DNA from: Euborellia annulipes
Lineage: Eukaryota; Arthropoda; Insecta; Dermaptera; Anisolabididae
NCBI GenBank assembly: GCA_023213315.1
Contig: JAKCPI010007851.1
Coordinates: forward strand, 1 to 64,000
Direction: 5' to 3'
Length of the DNA: 64,000 nucleotides
Below are positions 1 through 10,659 of this stretch, piece after piece; the first letter of the stretch is position 1; each line of letters starts with the position of its first letter. A program made the translations under genes and the position numbers. The notes beneath the pieces were generated by a model, which saw only the letters and a list, made by a program, of their open reading frames with translations, made no database searches and had not been told where the DNA came from.

Positions 1-16
1 TAATTTTTAATTGTCA

Positions 17-50
17 GTCCAGGCCGCCAAGGCTTACGCATCGCCTGGAC
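17..50. repeat. Short hairpin near window start
   Basis: An 8 bp inverted repeat, GTCCAGGC and GCCTGGAC, closes an 18-base loop. The surrounding 180 bases resemble no other repeat recognised here. The function is unknown and a chance palindrome is possible. Confidence 0.3.
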
Positions 51-184
51 AGCTCTCTCATATAACTCATGATTAAAGTTTTCTTATGAGGCACTGTCTT
101 TCCCAAGTAACCACCCAGTAATATAAGCTACTTTTTTTTTAAGTTTTTTCCAATTTTATCAAAAAAAAGAGCTCCGGCTCTGTC

Positions 185-315
185 AACCCGGAACTGTATA
201 TTAATTATGGTTAACGTCAAGTCTTATATCGCTTGAGTTGCCGAAAAGACTGTGTGTATGTGTGTGTGAGTGTGAGTGTAAATGAGAAAAAGTGTGTGTT
301 TAAAAAAAAAAAAAA
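185..315 (+). mobile_element. SINE B 3' part
   Basis: This is the tail half of the tRNA-headed SINE that is complete at 41454-41733. It has the 'gttgccgaaaagactgtg' block, then alternating TGTGTGAG/TGTGAGTG sequence, then an A-run. The tRNA-like head is missing, so this is a 5'-truncated or decayed copy. Confidence 0.65.
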
Positions 316-1107
316 CTAGAAGATTAATTTGCTATCGGTCAGATAAATTTGCTAGTTGACTAGAAGAGCAAGCCCTTAATAAAGAGATATTTAATTAATT
401 TTTTAATAACGCAAACTCCTCCCTCCCTCCCCTTTTCTCCCCCTACCTCAAAGGACATTCAGTATATAAAATAATTTAATATTCGAAAGGAGTAAATAAA
501 TTTAATAAAAAAAAAAAAAAAAATTCATATTTTTTTTTTTTTTCGAAAAAGAAAAAAGAATATTAATTACCTTTAATAAGACGGAGGCTTATTGGAGGGT
601 GAGACGGTTGAGGGTGTCGTCGGGGTGAGTTACACTAAATAATTATTCACTTTAAAATAACCACAACACAAGAGATGCGACGTTTGGCACTCAACTGAGA
701 GAGAAGTCTCTGCTTGTTTGTCTCGATTGAAAAGAAATCTATCTAGCAATTCGCATTTTATAAAAATTAAAAAAATACTTTTTACTATCATCTAAAGATA
801 AAAAAAAATATTATCAGGTGAAATAAAAACATTCCGAGTTCTTTCTTAAATATTTTCACTCGAAAAAAAAAATCAAAATATTAATTCCCATTTCATAAAA
901 GATAAAAAAAAATATTTTTTTCTCTCATCTATTTATTATTTAAAGATAAAAAAAATATTATAAAATAAAAGAACATTCAGAATTCTTTCTTAATTAAATA
1001 TCACCACCCTCGCTAACACTAATCAACCCTTTAATAAATAAAATTATTTGTAAGTCATTTTTCTCAAATTATTTGGGTTTAAGGGCAAGTGAAATAAATA
1101 AAAAAAA
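316..1107. other. AT-rich non-coding DNA
   Basis: This stretch holds A/T runs, a small CCT-rich patch near 417-445 and decayed sequence. No open frame with recognisable protein similarity was seen. A tandem-like echo of 'aaagataaaaaaaatatt' recurs near 795, 900 and 944. Confidence 0.5.
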
Positions 1108-1167
1108 AAATCTGGTGTGACTGGTCGCACAGGATACAACTTTCTCTTACCTTCGGTATCGAATTAA
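1108..1167 (+). mobile_element. Family A 5' end fragment
   Basis: Only the first ~60 bases of family A are present: CTGGTGTGAC, then CAACTTTCTCTTACCTTCGG. The sequence then leaves the family. It is an isolated 5' terminus. Confidence 0.6.
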
Positions 1168-1449
1168 TAAAAAAAAAAGACAGAGATAAATAAAACACGT
1201 TTTTCTCTAATCCCGATGAAACAAAAAAAATTCCAATTTGATTTCTTAAATATTTCGACACCCAACCAACCCCTTAATAAATAAAATAATTTCCAACTTT
1301 ATTTTTTGAATTATTTGGAACTTAGAAAATTTTAATTTTAATTGGAAGATAGTTAATTCGAATGTTTTCACAAATTATGGAATACTAGCTAGGCCACCTG
1401 ACTTCGGGCACCTTCAAATCTCGCCTTTTCCCTCTTTACACCCTCTTTT

Positions 1450-2110
1450 TACTTTCTCTTACCTCTATATATGTTAATATATAGAGAAAGAAAGTATTGG
1501 ATTCATGTCATAAATTCGATTTCGAGATTTTGATGAATCTTCACGTTTTGAGGTCCCCTGAATCCAAAAGTGTTTTTCGCGACAAGGTCTGTCTGTATGT
1601 GTGTGTGTGTGTGTTCAATTTTAAGCATGAAGGAATTAAGCTATGAGGTTGAAATTTTATATTTAAGTTAGACACCCCCATGGAGCGAGAAAATAAGCTT
1701 TTAATCAAAATCGGCCAAAGAGTACTAGTACTTTACTGATACACTTTTTCAGTTTTTTTCGATTTTCTCAAAATTCGCTCCGATTTTTTTTTTTTTTTAA
1801 TTCATAAATCAATTATTTTTAAGATGCTCTTTAAAATGTCTATTCTCATTTTGCCATTGAAATCTTCTGAAGACCACTTTACTCTTGTACTTCATAGAGA
1901 AGATGAAATGGTTGCCATGGTAACAAAATATAAATATTTTGCCATACGTATAAATTTTACATCTTGAAAATCGAATGTACCCTACTGTCGGAAACTAAAT
2001 ACATGTCGACACAAAAAATCTGGTGTGACAAGCACAAGTACACAACTGTCGATTACCGAAGGTAAGAGAAAGTTGTGTGCTGTGCGCCAGTCACACCAGA
2101 TTTTTTTTTT
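1450..2110 (-). mobile_element. Family A repeat, copy 1 (A2 type)
   Basis: This is a near full-length copy reading on the minus strand. The plus strand starts with the 3' terminus ACTTTCTCTTACCT at 1451 and ends with the 5' hairpin and CACACCAG near 2098, followed by a T-run. Between them lie 'tcaggggacctcaaaacg' (reverse complement), a short TG microsatellite near 1600 and the X-box GTTGCCATGGTAAC near 1912. There is no coding capacity. The structure suggests a non-autonomous element, possibly Helentron-like. Confidence 0.75.
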
Positions 2111-2757
2111 ATTATTAAAAACCTAAATTATACTACTATATGGGATTAAATTTGACGTCATTCTTCTCTTTCATCAAAGGATAGTTTAATCTTTTAATTA
2201 TGGAACAAAAGAGTACAAGACGCAAACAGATGGAAACAAGATTTTAATATTAAGGAAGCGGATCTCTCCCTCTCTCTAGCTCTTTTAAGTGAGAGAGAGA
2301 GAGAGAGGAGAGTGAAACCGCTAATGGTTGCCACCAGAAAACATCCCTGATTTGAATCTCTCTTTAAGAAAAGGGCGAAAAGATAAACATTGCAAAGAGT
2401 AGGGAAAATATATTTCGCTCTTCCCTCTCTAAAGCGAAGATAAAGAGAAGCGATTATACTAAAAATCGAGTTTTAGAGCATCTGAATGCAAAATAAGTGC
2501 AAAAAGCTGAGTGGCTTTCTTTATCAATACCAGAAGAAAAAAAAATTGGTATGGGAAGTAAAAGTGAAAAAAGCGAAGGATAAAAGGGGAAATTATAAAT
2601 AATCCCAATCATGGGAGGAAAAAAAGGGTAAAGGAAAAAAGATTTAGATAAGAATAAAAATAGGGTCGAACTACTTTCTTTTGAGACTAGTAAAAATTTG
2701 TTTAAGAAAAAAAAAAATTGGTTTTCAAGAGATCAGACATTTTTTTATTGTAAAAAT
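2111..2757. other. AT-rich non-coding DNA with CT/GA hairpin
   Basis: There is no gene. A CT-rich tract (about 2265-2280) faces a GA-rich tract (about 2290-2315) and could fold back. The remainder is A-rich and lacks recognised repeats. Confidence 0.45.
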
Positions 2758-3264
2758 AAAAATCTGGTGTGACTGGCGCACAGCACACAACTTTCTCTTA
2801 CCTTCGGTAATCGAAAGTTGTGTACTGTGCTTGTCACACCAGATTTTTTGTGTCGACATGTATTTAGTTTCCGACAGTAGGGTACAATTGAATTCAAGAT
2901 GTAAAATTTATAAGTATGGGAAAATATTTATATTTTGATACCATTTCTCCTATCTTTTCTATGGAGTACAAGAGTAAAGTGGTCTTCAGAAGATTTCAAT
3001 CGCAAAATGAGAATATACATTTTATAGAGAATCTAAAAAATAATTGATTTTTGAATTTTAAAAAAAATCGTTGGAGCAAATTTTGAGAAAATCGAAAAAA
3101 ACTGAAAAAGTGAATCAGTAAAGTGCTAGTACTTTTTGGTCGATTTTGTTCAAAAGCTTCGTGTCACGTCCCATGGGGGTGCCTAACTTAAATATAAAAT
3201 TTCAACTTCCTAGCTCTTTTCGTTCTTGAGATATTTTGTTCACAGACACACAGACACACAGACA

Positions 3265-3310
<46 letters not shown>

Positions 3311-3452
3311 GACCATGTCGCGAAAACCACTTTTTTGGATTCAGGGGACCTCAAAACGTGAAGATCCATCAAAATCTCGACATCGAATTTTTGACATGAA
3401 TCCAATACTTTTCTATATATATATTACATATATACATAGGTAAGAGAAAGTA
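2758..3452 (+). mobile_element. Family A repeat, copy 2 (A1 type)
   Basis: This is a full-length copy. The 5' hairpin (CTGGTGTGAC pairing with GTCACACCAG, with a cUUCGg-type loop) spans about 2763-2846. The 14 bp ACTTTCTCTTACCT at 2790-2803 is inverted perfectly as AGGTAAGAGAAAGT at 3438-3451, the 3' end. An internal (CA)n tract lies at about 3241-3307. The A1 subtype is marked by 'tgttcacagacacac' and 'cgtgtcacgtcccatggg'. The X-box is degraded in this copy. Confidence 0.8.
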
Positions 3453-3482
3453 ATAAAAATAACTTAAAGTCAAGGGTTAGCA

Positions 3483-3585
3483 TCCCGTCCCAAGCGATAA
3501 AATTTATTTCAATTGAATTGGATACCAATCAATTGAAATAAATAGCCTTCGATGCCGAAAAAGACCATAAAACGAATTAAAAAAA
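3483..3585 (+). mobile_element. SINE C fragment
   Basis: It contains the SINE C core hairpin, TTTATTTCAATTGA facing TCAATTGAAATAAA, and the tail block GATGCCGAAAAAGACC followed by an A-rich run. The tRNA-like head is absent except for 'catcccgtccc'. It directly abuts the 5' end of the next family A copy. Confidence 0.65.
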
Positions 3586-4280
3586 AAAATCTGGTGTGAC
3601 TGGCGCACAGCACACAACTTTCTCTTACCTTCGGTAATCGAAAGTTGTGTACTGTGCTTGTCACACCAGATTTTTTGTGTCGACATAGATTTAGTTCCCG
3701 GCAGTAAGGAATATTTGAATTCAGATGTAAAATTTATAAGTATGGGAAAATATTTATATTTTGTTACCATGGCAACCATTTCTCCTATCTTTCCTATGAA
3801 ACACAAGAGTAAAGTGTGCTTCAAACAATTTTGAGGGCAAAACGAGAATATACATTTGAAAGAGCATCTAAAAAATAATTGATTTTTGAATTTTAATCAA
3901 AATCGTTAGAGCGAATTTTGAGAAAATCGAAAAAAACTGAAAAAGTACATCAGTAAAGTACTAGTACTCTTTGGCCGATTTTGATTAAAAGCTTATTTTT
4001 CCGGTCCCGGGTGGTGTTTAACTTAAATATAAAATTTCAACCTCCTAGCTCAATTCCTTCATGCTTAAAATTGAACACACACACACACACCCACCCACAC
4101 ACACACACACCCACCCACCCACCCACACACAGACAGACCATGTCGCGAAAACCACTTTTTTGGATTCAGGGGACCTCAAAACGTGAAGATCCATCAAAAT
4201 CTCGACATCGAATTTTTGACATGAATCCAATACTTTCTCTCTATATATATATTACATATATACATAGGTAAGAGAAAGTA
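3586..4280 (+). mobile_element. Family A repeat, copy 3 (A2 type)
   Basis: This is a full-length copy with the 5' hairpin, the X-box on the opposite strand (GTTACCATGGCAAC, near 3763), an internal CA/CCCA microsatellite at about 4075-4130 and terminal AGGTAAGAGAAAGTA. It is nearly identical to the copy at 5386-6076, sharing private variants such as 'aagtgtgcttcaaacaatt'. The pair is therefore recent or homogenised. Confidence 0.8.
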
Positions 4281-4300
4281 AAAATAATAATAATAATAAT

Positions 4301-4544
4301 CATAGGCGTAGCCAGGGGGGTTCGGGTTCAACCCCCCCCTCCCCCATGGGACCCAAACCATGACTAGATACTTAAGTTTTATAATACAGGGTAAGAGAAA
4401 AGTAAAATATAATAATTTTCTCTAGCTAAAAAAAAAAACCAAAATGATTTATAAATAACCTAAAATAATCTTAAATTTTTCAAATGTTTGAAAAAAATTT
4501 TCTTGAACCCCCCTCCTCATCAAAAATTTCTGGCTACGCCAATG
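4301..4544. mobile_element. hAT-type MITE with 8 bp target duplication
   Basis: The inverted ends are CATAGGCGTAGCCAG and CTGGCTACGCCAATG. The 8 bp flanks are ATAATAAT at 4293-4300 and 4545-4552, although they lie in an AAT microsatellite, which weakens that evidence. C-rich and G-rich subterminal tracts face each other. No transposase is present. The closest relative is at 8997-9245. Assignment to hAT rests on the 8 bp duplication and CA...TG ends. Confidence 0.65.
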
Positions 4545-4861
4545 ATAATAATAATAAAAGAAAGAGTTCTAAATTAGAAAAATCTATCTAGTACTATACT
4601 AATGTATTTATACTTGTTTGGTTTTTTTCGATTCTCTCAAAAATAACTCTATGAATTTGAAAGATTTAATTAATTTAATTAATTTTTTGGCTTTCAAAAC
4701 TCCTTGCTTTTAATTTTAAAAAATATTAACCATAAAATCCCCACCAAATTAGAAAAAGTCCGTTGAAAAAAATCAAACTCCTAGGATAATACAGTAGTTT
4801 AAAATTGTAATATATCTTAACTGAAGAGATTGACAATAGAGTAGAGGAAAAGCTACCAGGA

Positions 4862-4998
4862 TCGTTGCAGTCAAATAATGCCAACTCCCGTTGCAGGCGA
4901 GAAAAATTTATTTCATTTGATTTGACTACAAATCATTTGAAATAAATATGGATGGTGTCTAAATGGCCTTAGATGCCGAAAAAGACCTTAAAAAAAAG
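4862..4998 (+). mobile_element. SINE C copy, 5' decayed
   Basis: The core hairpin TTTATTTCATTTGATTTG facing AATCATTTGAAATAAA and the tail 'aaatggccttagatgccg' with AAAAAGACCTTAAAAAA are clear. The tRNA-like head is reduced to about 25 bases ('actcccgttgcaggcgag'). Confidence 0.7.
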
Positions 4999-5385
4999 TT
5001 GCAACCCCAAGAAACCAGCGTGTTGTCCCCAGTTACAGTTTTATATATCCGTTAACCCCCTGAATGGCCTGAGTACCCGAGAGAATAATTAAAAGAAAAA
5101 CCTAAGACGAAGGATCGCAAAGGCCCTAAGACGAACGAGAAGAAGAATCAGATAAAATGTTTCTTTATTTCGACACGGTTTGCCATCCGTGATCAGAGCT
5201 CTCAAGACGCGCTTCTTACTAGATTTTCTCCTTTTGTTTCTACGTGAATCAATTTCCATTTAAATTAAAACAAAACTTTCTAAATGTTATATAAACAATG
5301 AAAATGATTGAGTTAACGAAATTTTAAAAATGAAAATTTTATAAAAACAAATTTAAAAAAAAAATATATTTCTTTCATAAAAAAA
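4999..5385. other. Non-coding DNA between repeats
   Basis: No gene or recognised repeat was seen. 'cctgaatggcctgagtacc' near 5060 may be a decayed SINE tail. Confidence 0.35.
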
Positions 5386-6076
5386 AAAATCTGGTGTGAC
5401 TGGCGCACAGCACACAACTTTCTCTTACCTTCGGTAATCGAAAGTTGTGTACTGTGCTTGTCACACCAGATTTTTTGTGTCGACATAGATTTAGTTCCCG
5501 GCAGTAAGGAATATTTGAATTCAGATGTAAAATTTATAAGTATGGGAAAATATTTATATTTTGTTACCATGGCAACCATTTCTCCTATCTTTCCTATGAA
5601 ACACAAGAGTAAAGTGTGCTTCAAACAATTTTGAGGGCAAAACGAGAATATACATTTGAAAGAGCATCTAAAAAATAATTGATTTTTGAATTTTAATCAA
5701 AATCGTTAGAGCGAATTTTGAGAAAATCGAAAAAAACTGAAAAAGTACATCAGTAAAGTACTAGTACTCTTTGGCCGATTTTGATTAAAAGCTTATTTTT
5801 CCGGTCCCGGGGGGTGTTTAACTTAAATATAAAATTTCAACCTCCTAGCTCAATTCCTTCATGCTTAAAATTGAACACACACACACACACCCACCCACAC
5901 ACACACCCACCCACCCACCCACACACAGACAGACCATGTCGCGAAAACCACTTTTTTGGATTCAGGGGACCTCAAAACGTGAAGATCCATCAAAATCTCG
6001 ACATCGAATTTTTGACATGAATCCAATACTTTCTCTCTATATATATATTACATATATACATAGGTAAGAGAAAGTA
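5386..6076 (+). mobile_element. Family A repeat, copy 4 (A2 type)
   Basis: This is a near twin of 3586-4280. Differences seen are mainly microsatellite length and single bases (for example cccgggtgg against cccgggggg). The flanks outside the element differ, so it is a separate insertion or gene conversion, not a segmental duplication. Confidence 0.8.
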
Positions 6077-6740
6077 AAAAATTAAATCTCTTATCAAATA
6101 ATAACAAACATAATTATTCAATAATTTCCAATTTAAAATATTTTGTATAGAAATGAAAATAAATTTGAATGAAGTTAAAAACAATTCCATATTTGACTAA
6201 TGAAAAAAATCATTTATTCAAGCAGAATATAATTAATTAATATTATAAGCATATTATAACCAATACAAATCCCATTGTGCCTCTTTTGAATTTGGTTTTC
6301 TATATTAATTTCTGAATAAAAATTACTGGCATAATATTGATATTATTCTAGTATAATAGAGCATGAATGTGAATCTATTAATAATATATGGTATATATTG
6401 TAGCCACTTGAACAGCCAAAGTTAAAATATTTTCTTTCTTCTTTCAAATAGAATCTTAAATGGATTCATTCCATAAATTAGGCCTACATATAAATATTTT
6501 GAACCGTAGCTTAGATTATTATAAATTTATTTATTATTGAATTGATTTTCTAATTTTTATGTGGGGTAGGAGAATTTGGAAAAAATTCATACAGGCACTG
6601 AAGGAACATGAAAATCAAGTTCTTGAAATTTTTATTATGGTATAAAAATAATTTTTAATTAGAAAAATATTTTTGTAGATCACTTCTACTTTTTTAAACT
6701 TCATTTCGATCGGAGGGATTTTATATCTTGCTCCTATCAA
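6077..6740. other. AT-rich non-coding DNA
   Basis: No gene, repeat or structural signal was recognised before the SINE C remnant that begins near 6741. Confidence 0.4.
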
Positions 6741-6758
6741 TTTCAAGTAATTGGTAGC

Positions 6759-7401
6759 CAGGGATGGGTAAAATCCTTTAAAGAGATCCGATCAGCAGAT
6801 CCGGGCAGGTCGGTTGATCCAATCCACTAATCCGAACCGGCTGCTGTAAAAGGATTAGTGATCTGATCCGGCGATCGGTCCCCTAATCCAGCAATTGCTC
6901 CCGCAATCCGATCAGATTTAGAAAAAGGATCCACAAATCCAGATCCGCGAACTTGATTTTTAGGCGTTTGGATGAATCAAAAGGATATACAGTCAAATAC
7001 CTAACTTGGGACATATACCCTAACTTGGGACAAAGGGAAAATTTTGTTATGATGGATTTTCAGCCCTGGTGAGGAAGCTATTTTATCGGGCACTACTGGT
7101 ACAGTGGTGCTTCCTACCCTGGCTGCAAATCCATCATAACAAAAATTTTCCCATTGTTCCAAGTTAGGGTATATGTCCCAAGTTAAGGTATTTGACTGTA
7201 CATATTTAATAAAAAGTAAAAAAAATTTAAATCTTTTGAAAAGGATAGCGAAAAATCCAGAATTTCTAATTCAGATCCTAGACGTGAGCAAAAATGATTT
7301 CGACCCAGATCCAAGATCCTCCCCAAAAAAGGATTAAGATCCTAGATTAGATCAGATTTTGGGATTTAAATTAAAAAGGATTGCGATGCTATCCGTCTCT
7401 G
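6759..7401. mobile_element. Non-autonomous hAT element
   Basis: The ends are CAGGGATGGGTAAAATCC and the imperfect inverted CAGAGACGGATAGC. They are flanked by an exact 8 bp duplication TTGGTAGC at 6751-6758 and 7402-7409. This matches the hAT pattern of CAGRG-type ends and 8 bp duplication. The interior repeats GATCC/AATCC motifs and has no coding frame. A Tc1/mariner-type MITE is nested at 6990-7198; without it the element is about 430 bp. Confidence 0.75.
6990..7198. mobile_element. Tc1/mariner-type MITE nested in hAT
   Basis: This is a 209 bp fold-back element with inverted arms of about 77-79 bases beginning CAGTCAAATACC. It is flanked by TA at 6988-6989 and 7199-7200. TA duplication and CAGT-type ends are characteristic of the Tc1/mariner superfamily. 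There is no transposase. The arms are nearly symmetric, so the transcript would form a long hairpin. Confidence 0.75.
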
Positions 7402-7495
7402 TTGGTAGCCAATTTAAATGAAATAAATTTTTTCGCATCAGACGGGATGCGAACCCCTGAACCTAGCAAATGAGTCAAGAACTCTATCAGTGAGC

Positions 7496-8988
7496 CCTAA
7501 CTCTATATGCCACTAATAATAATCAGTAAACTGAAATTAATTGAAAAGTTAAAATTCAAAAATTTGTTAGGAATATTATTCTAGCAGTCAGAGTAGAAAA
7601 AAGAATATAAAAATAAAAAACGTAAAAAAAAAAAAAAAAAATTGAAAATAAAACGAGTGAATTGAAAAATTTTGTAATTTTAATTTAAAAGTGAAATAAA
7701 GATAATTTTTTTTAATGGATAAAAACTTTGCAAATCTACACATATACCCCCCAATCATCATCCCCCACTCTTACTCGTCGCCAATCGAGTGTTTTATGGA
7801 ATTATATAGCAAATTTCCCAACAGACTCATTTTAATTTTAATGAAATTTTATTAGGGATTTATGAACGTCTCCTATGAGAATTGAAACATTGATTTTGGA
7901 TTCTAACTTTTTTTTTTTTTTAATCTTATTAATCAACACTCGGCTATTAAATCATTTCCATAAATGGGCAGAAAATCACATCATCTGCAGCCGGTTTTCT
8001 TTTTGCTTTTAAAAACCAACGACGATCGATAAAAAGAAAAAAAAATTTTACGATATTTTTTTTTTAAGTTGTAATTTATATGACTTTTTTTTGTTCTACC
8101 TTTCTACTACTTATAATTATTAAAATAAAAACACACACACACCCTACGGGATGAATATAACAGGGCAGGTGAGGGTGATTTACGACAACCCCATCCATTG
8201 CTTTCTCCCTTTACATCCTTGCTATTCTTTGGATTTTTTTTTTTACGAATAACGAATTAAAATATTTCCAGAAGAAATAAAAATAAAAGTTTAGGATGAG
8301 AACAAAAATGATAGCGTTTTTTTAAATATATAAATTTAAAAAAAAAAAGTAAAATTGAGATGCGGTGGGAAAAATGACGTTTATCACTGGAGAGCAATTA
8401 CTTCTTTATTTCTTTAATTTAAATAAAATAAAAATTATTATATTATATTACAAAAAAAAAAAAAAAAAAAATGGAATAAATTTCATCTTAACCTTAATCC
8501 TTTTTTTTTTTAACAAACTCCAAACAACAGTAGATTTTTTCTAATCATTATTACGTTATTGTACCGCTTATTCAATATTTTCTACCATTCATTTTGTTAA
8601 AAAAATTTTTTTTTCTTTTTGTTTCTCTTATGCGACTAATTTTAAATGTAAAGTGAAAAACGAAACGAAATGAAATAACTGCATCCGGAACAGAAATGCA
8701 GGACAGTTGAGGTCAACAAGTGAACTCGAATAAATAAACTAGAATGCCACCAACGAGAACCAACTTGAGGAATAAAAATTCTTATCCAATGTCTTAGTCA
8801 TGGTAGGCCTAATACGATTCAAAAGATTTTCAATTTCAAACTACAAGTTTGTTGAAATGCAAATTTTTTGTGTAAGAGTAAAAATTTTATTTAGTAGAAA
8901 CAGTCAAAAAGTCCGCCGACCCCGCACCGCGGGAATAATAAAGGCGAAGAAAGAAAAAGAGTCAAAGTGAAAGGTTTTCTTTTGTAGT
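7496..8988. other. AT-rich non-coding DNA
   Basis: This stretch is mostly A/T runs with a short (AC)n near 8130. It has no frame with recognisable similarity and no clear repeat boundaries. Confidence 0.45.
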
Positions 8989-8996
8989 ATTAGCAA

Positions 8997-9245
8997 CATG
9001 GGCGTAGCCAGACATCTTGTTAGGAAAGGGTTAGGACGAGAGGGGGTATCCAATTAATATATACATAGATTATTAATTATTTATTAATATTATTAATTAT
9101 TTTCCTTATATAAGCTCAATAAAAAAAAAAAAAAAATTACAATGGGAAAAATATATATTTCTTTTTAATAGGCAAAAAATTTTCAAAACAAGACAAGACG
9201 GGGGGAACATTGGCCACCCTCCTGCCCCCGCTGGCTATACCCATG
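8997..9245. mobile_element. hAT-type MITE with 8 bp target duplication
   Basis: The TIRs are CATGGGCGTAGCCAG and CTGGCTATACCCATG. The flanking duplication is ATTAGCAA at 8989-8996 and 9246-9253, in non-repetitive sequence and so convincing. The element is 249 bp and AT-rich inside, with no transposase. It belongs to the same family as 4301-4544. Confidence 0.75.
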
Positions 9246-9322
9246 ATTAGCAAAATATATATTAGGCCTATATGTCATTGAACACCTTCATCTTGAACAG
9301 ATAAAAAGTTCACATTTTATTC

Positions 9323-9545
9323 ATATTATGTTGACGTTTCGATCCCGGTTGGGATCATTCTCAGAACAAATGGGGACCACTTATTTTCCAAATATATTTT
9401 AACTAATATAATTTATTTATAATTATATTTATATCTCTTCAAGTTTTACAAATGATATATGATTGAATTATATAATTTACATATTTAATACCCATTTGTT
9501 CTGAGGATGGGGATCACCGGGATCGAAACGTCAACATAATGGGAA
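9323..9545. mobile_element. Penelope-type inverted pair with two hammerhead motifs
   Basis: Two inverted arms share ATTATGTTGACGTTTCGATC and CCCATTTGTTCTGAG. The plus-strand arm reads CTGAGGA (9501-9507), a stem II segment, GAAACGTC (9525-9532), and a stem I formed by CCCATTTGTT (9491-9500) with AACATAATGGG (9533-9543). The minus-strand arm has a perfect GATCCC/GGGATC stem II but CTGAGAA in the core. Penelope-like elements are known to carry such type I hammerheads. No reverse transcriptase is present. Confidence 0.6.
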
Positions 9546-9596
9546 TAAAAATAATGAAATACGACTAGCTGCGAATTTCCTTCTTCTTTCCAACTT

Positions 9597-9979
9597 CTAA
9601 AAAATAATCGATTTTTTAATTTTAATCAAAATCGTTGGAGAAAATTTTCAGAAAATCGAAAAAATTGAAAAAGTACATCAATAAAGTAATAGTACTTTTT
9701 GGCCAATTTTGTTTAAAAGCTTATTTTCACGCTCCAGGGAGGTGCCTAACTTAAATATAAAATTTCAATCTCCTAGCTCAATTCCTTCATGCTTAAAATT
9801 GAACAAACACACACACACATACACAGACAGATCATGTCGCGAAAACCACTTTTTCGGATTCAGGGGATCTCAAAACGCAAGTGCATATCCATCAAAATCC
9901 CGACATCGAATTTTTGACATGAAACCAATACTTTCTCTAAATATGTATATTAACATATACATGTAGGAAAGAGAAAGTA
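9597..9979 (+). mobile_element. Family A repeat, 5'-truncated copy
   Basis: This copy begins inside the family at 'ctaaaaaataatcg'. It keeps the (CA)n tract near 9808 and the 3' end GAAAGAGAAAGTA. The 5' hairpin and X-box are missing. Confidence 0.75.
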
Positions 9980-10510
9980 AAAATAGCTTTTGCATGGAAA
10001 TATTGCCAAAAGAGTTGAAACTTAATACACATGAACTTTTGGGTATGCCGAACAAAATACTAAAGTAACCTAGAGGAGAGCAAAGGGTTTGAAGATTTTT
10101 TTTTTTTTGTTTTTAGTTATAACTTTGAAAAATTCTTTTTATTTTATTAAAAAAAAAAAAAAATTATATATTTATGCTTATTTTTTATGAAAATATGAAA
10201 GCATTCTAATAAGATTTTTGTAATAAACAAGAAAAAGTCATGGTCTGGGTCTGGTTATATATCGTTGGCTTTTATTTGTTTTTCTATTTAAGGCCCCGTG
10301 GGAACAAATGGAAACATGCATGCCAACATGAATGGAAATAAGCCGCCCGTAAAAAAAAAATTTCACATTCATAACAAAAAAGAGTGTATTCTTTCACTAG
10401 AATGATTCCCGGATTAAAAGGCGAGTCTGTTTATTTTTCATGCTACTAATTGATAAATAAATCTATTTAGGTGTAAGAAGAGTAGGAGTTTATATATCCG
10501 TAGGCGAATT
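9980..10510. other. Non-coding DNA
   Basis: This is AT-rich with homopolymer runs. No gene or repeat was recognised. Confidence 0.4.
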
Positions 10511-10624
10511 AAAAAAATCTGGTGTGATGGTCACACATTACACAACTATCGAATAAGAAAAGCTTGTCACAGATTTTTTGTTGCCGACATCCGACATTAC
10601 GGTACATTTGAATTCAAGATGTGA
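10511..10624 (+). mobile_element. Family A 5' end fragment
   Basis: It contains a decayed 5' hairpin (CTGGTGTGATGG, then CTTGTCACAGATTTTTTG) and the following 'tttgaattcaagatgt'. It stops about 110 bases in. Confidence 0.55.
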
Positions 10625-10659
10625 TGAACAAAAGGTCAAAATCAGGTAATTTATCGGGA

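Larger units (their letters stand above)
6741..7495 (-). mobile_element. SINE C copy split by a hAT element
   Basis: The halves 6741-6758 and 7402-7495 together give the SINE C minus-strand core (TTTCAAGTAATTGGTAGC continuing into AATTTAAATGAAATAAA) and part of the tRNA-like head (ACGGGATGCGAACCCCTG). The hAT element 6759-7401 interrupts it and duplicated 8 bp of the SINE. This orders the insertions: SINE first, hAT second. Confidence 0.65.

Noticed and set aside
3202..3405. Open frames with long Cys-Val or His-Thr runs over CA microsatellites in family A copies
   Set aside because: The frames are produced by the CA/CCCA repeat and the shared repeat sequence. They recur on both strands in every copy and have no start context or protein similarity.
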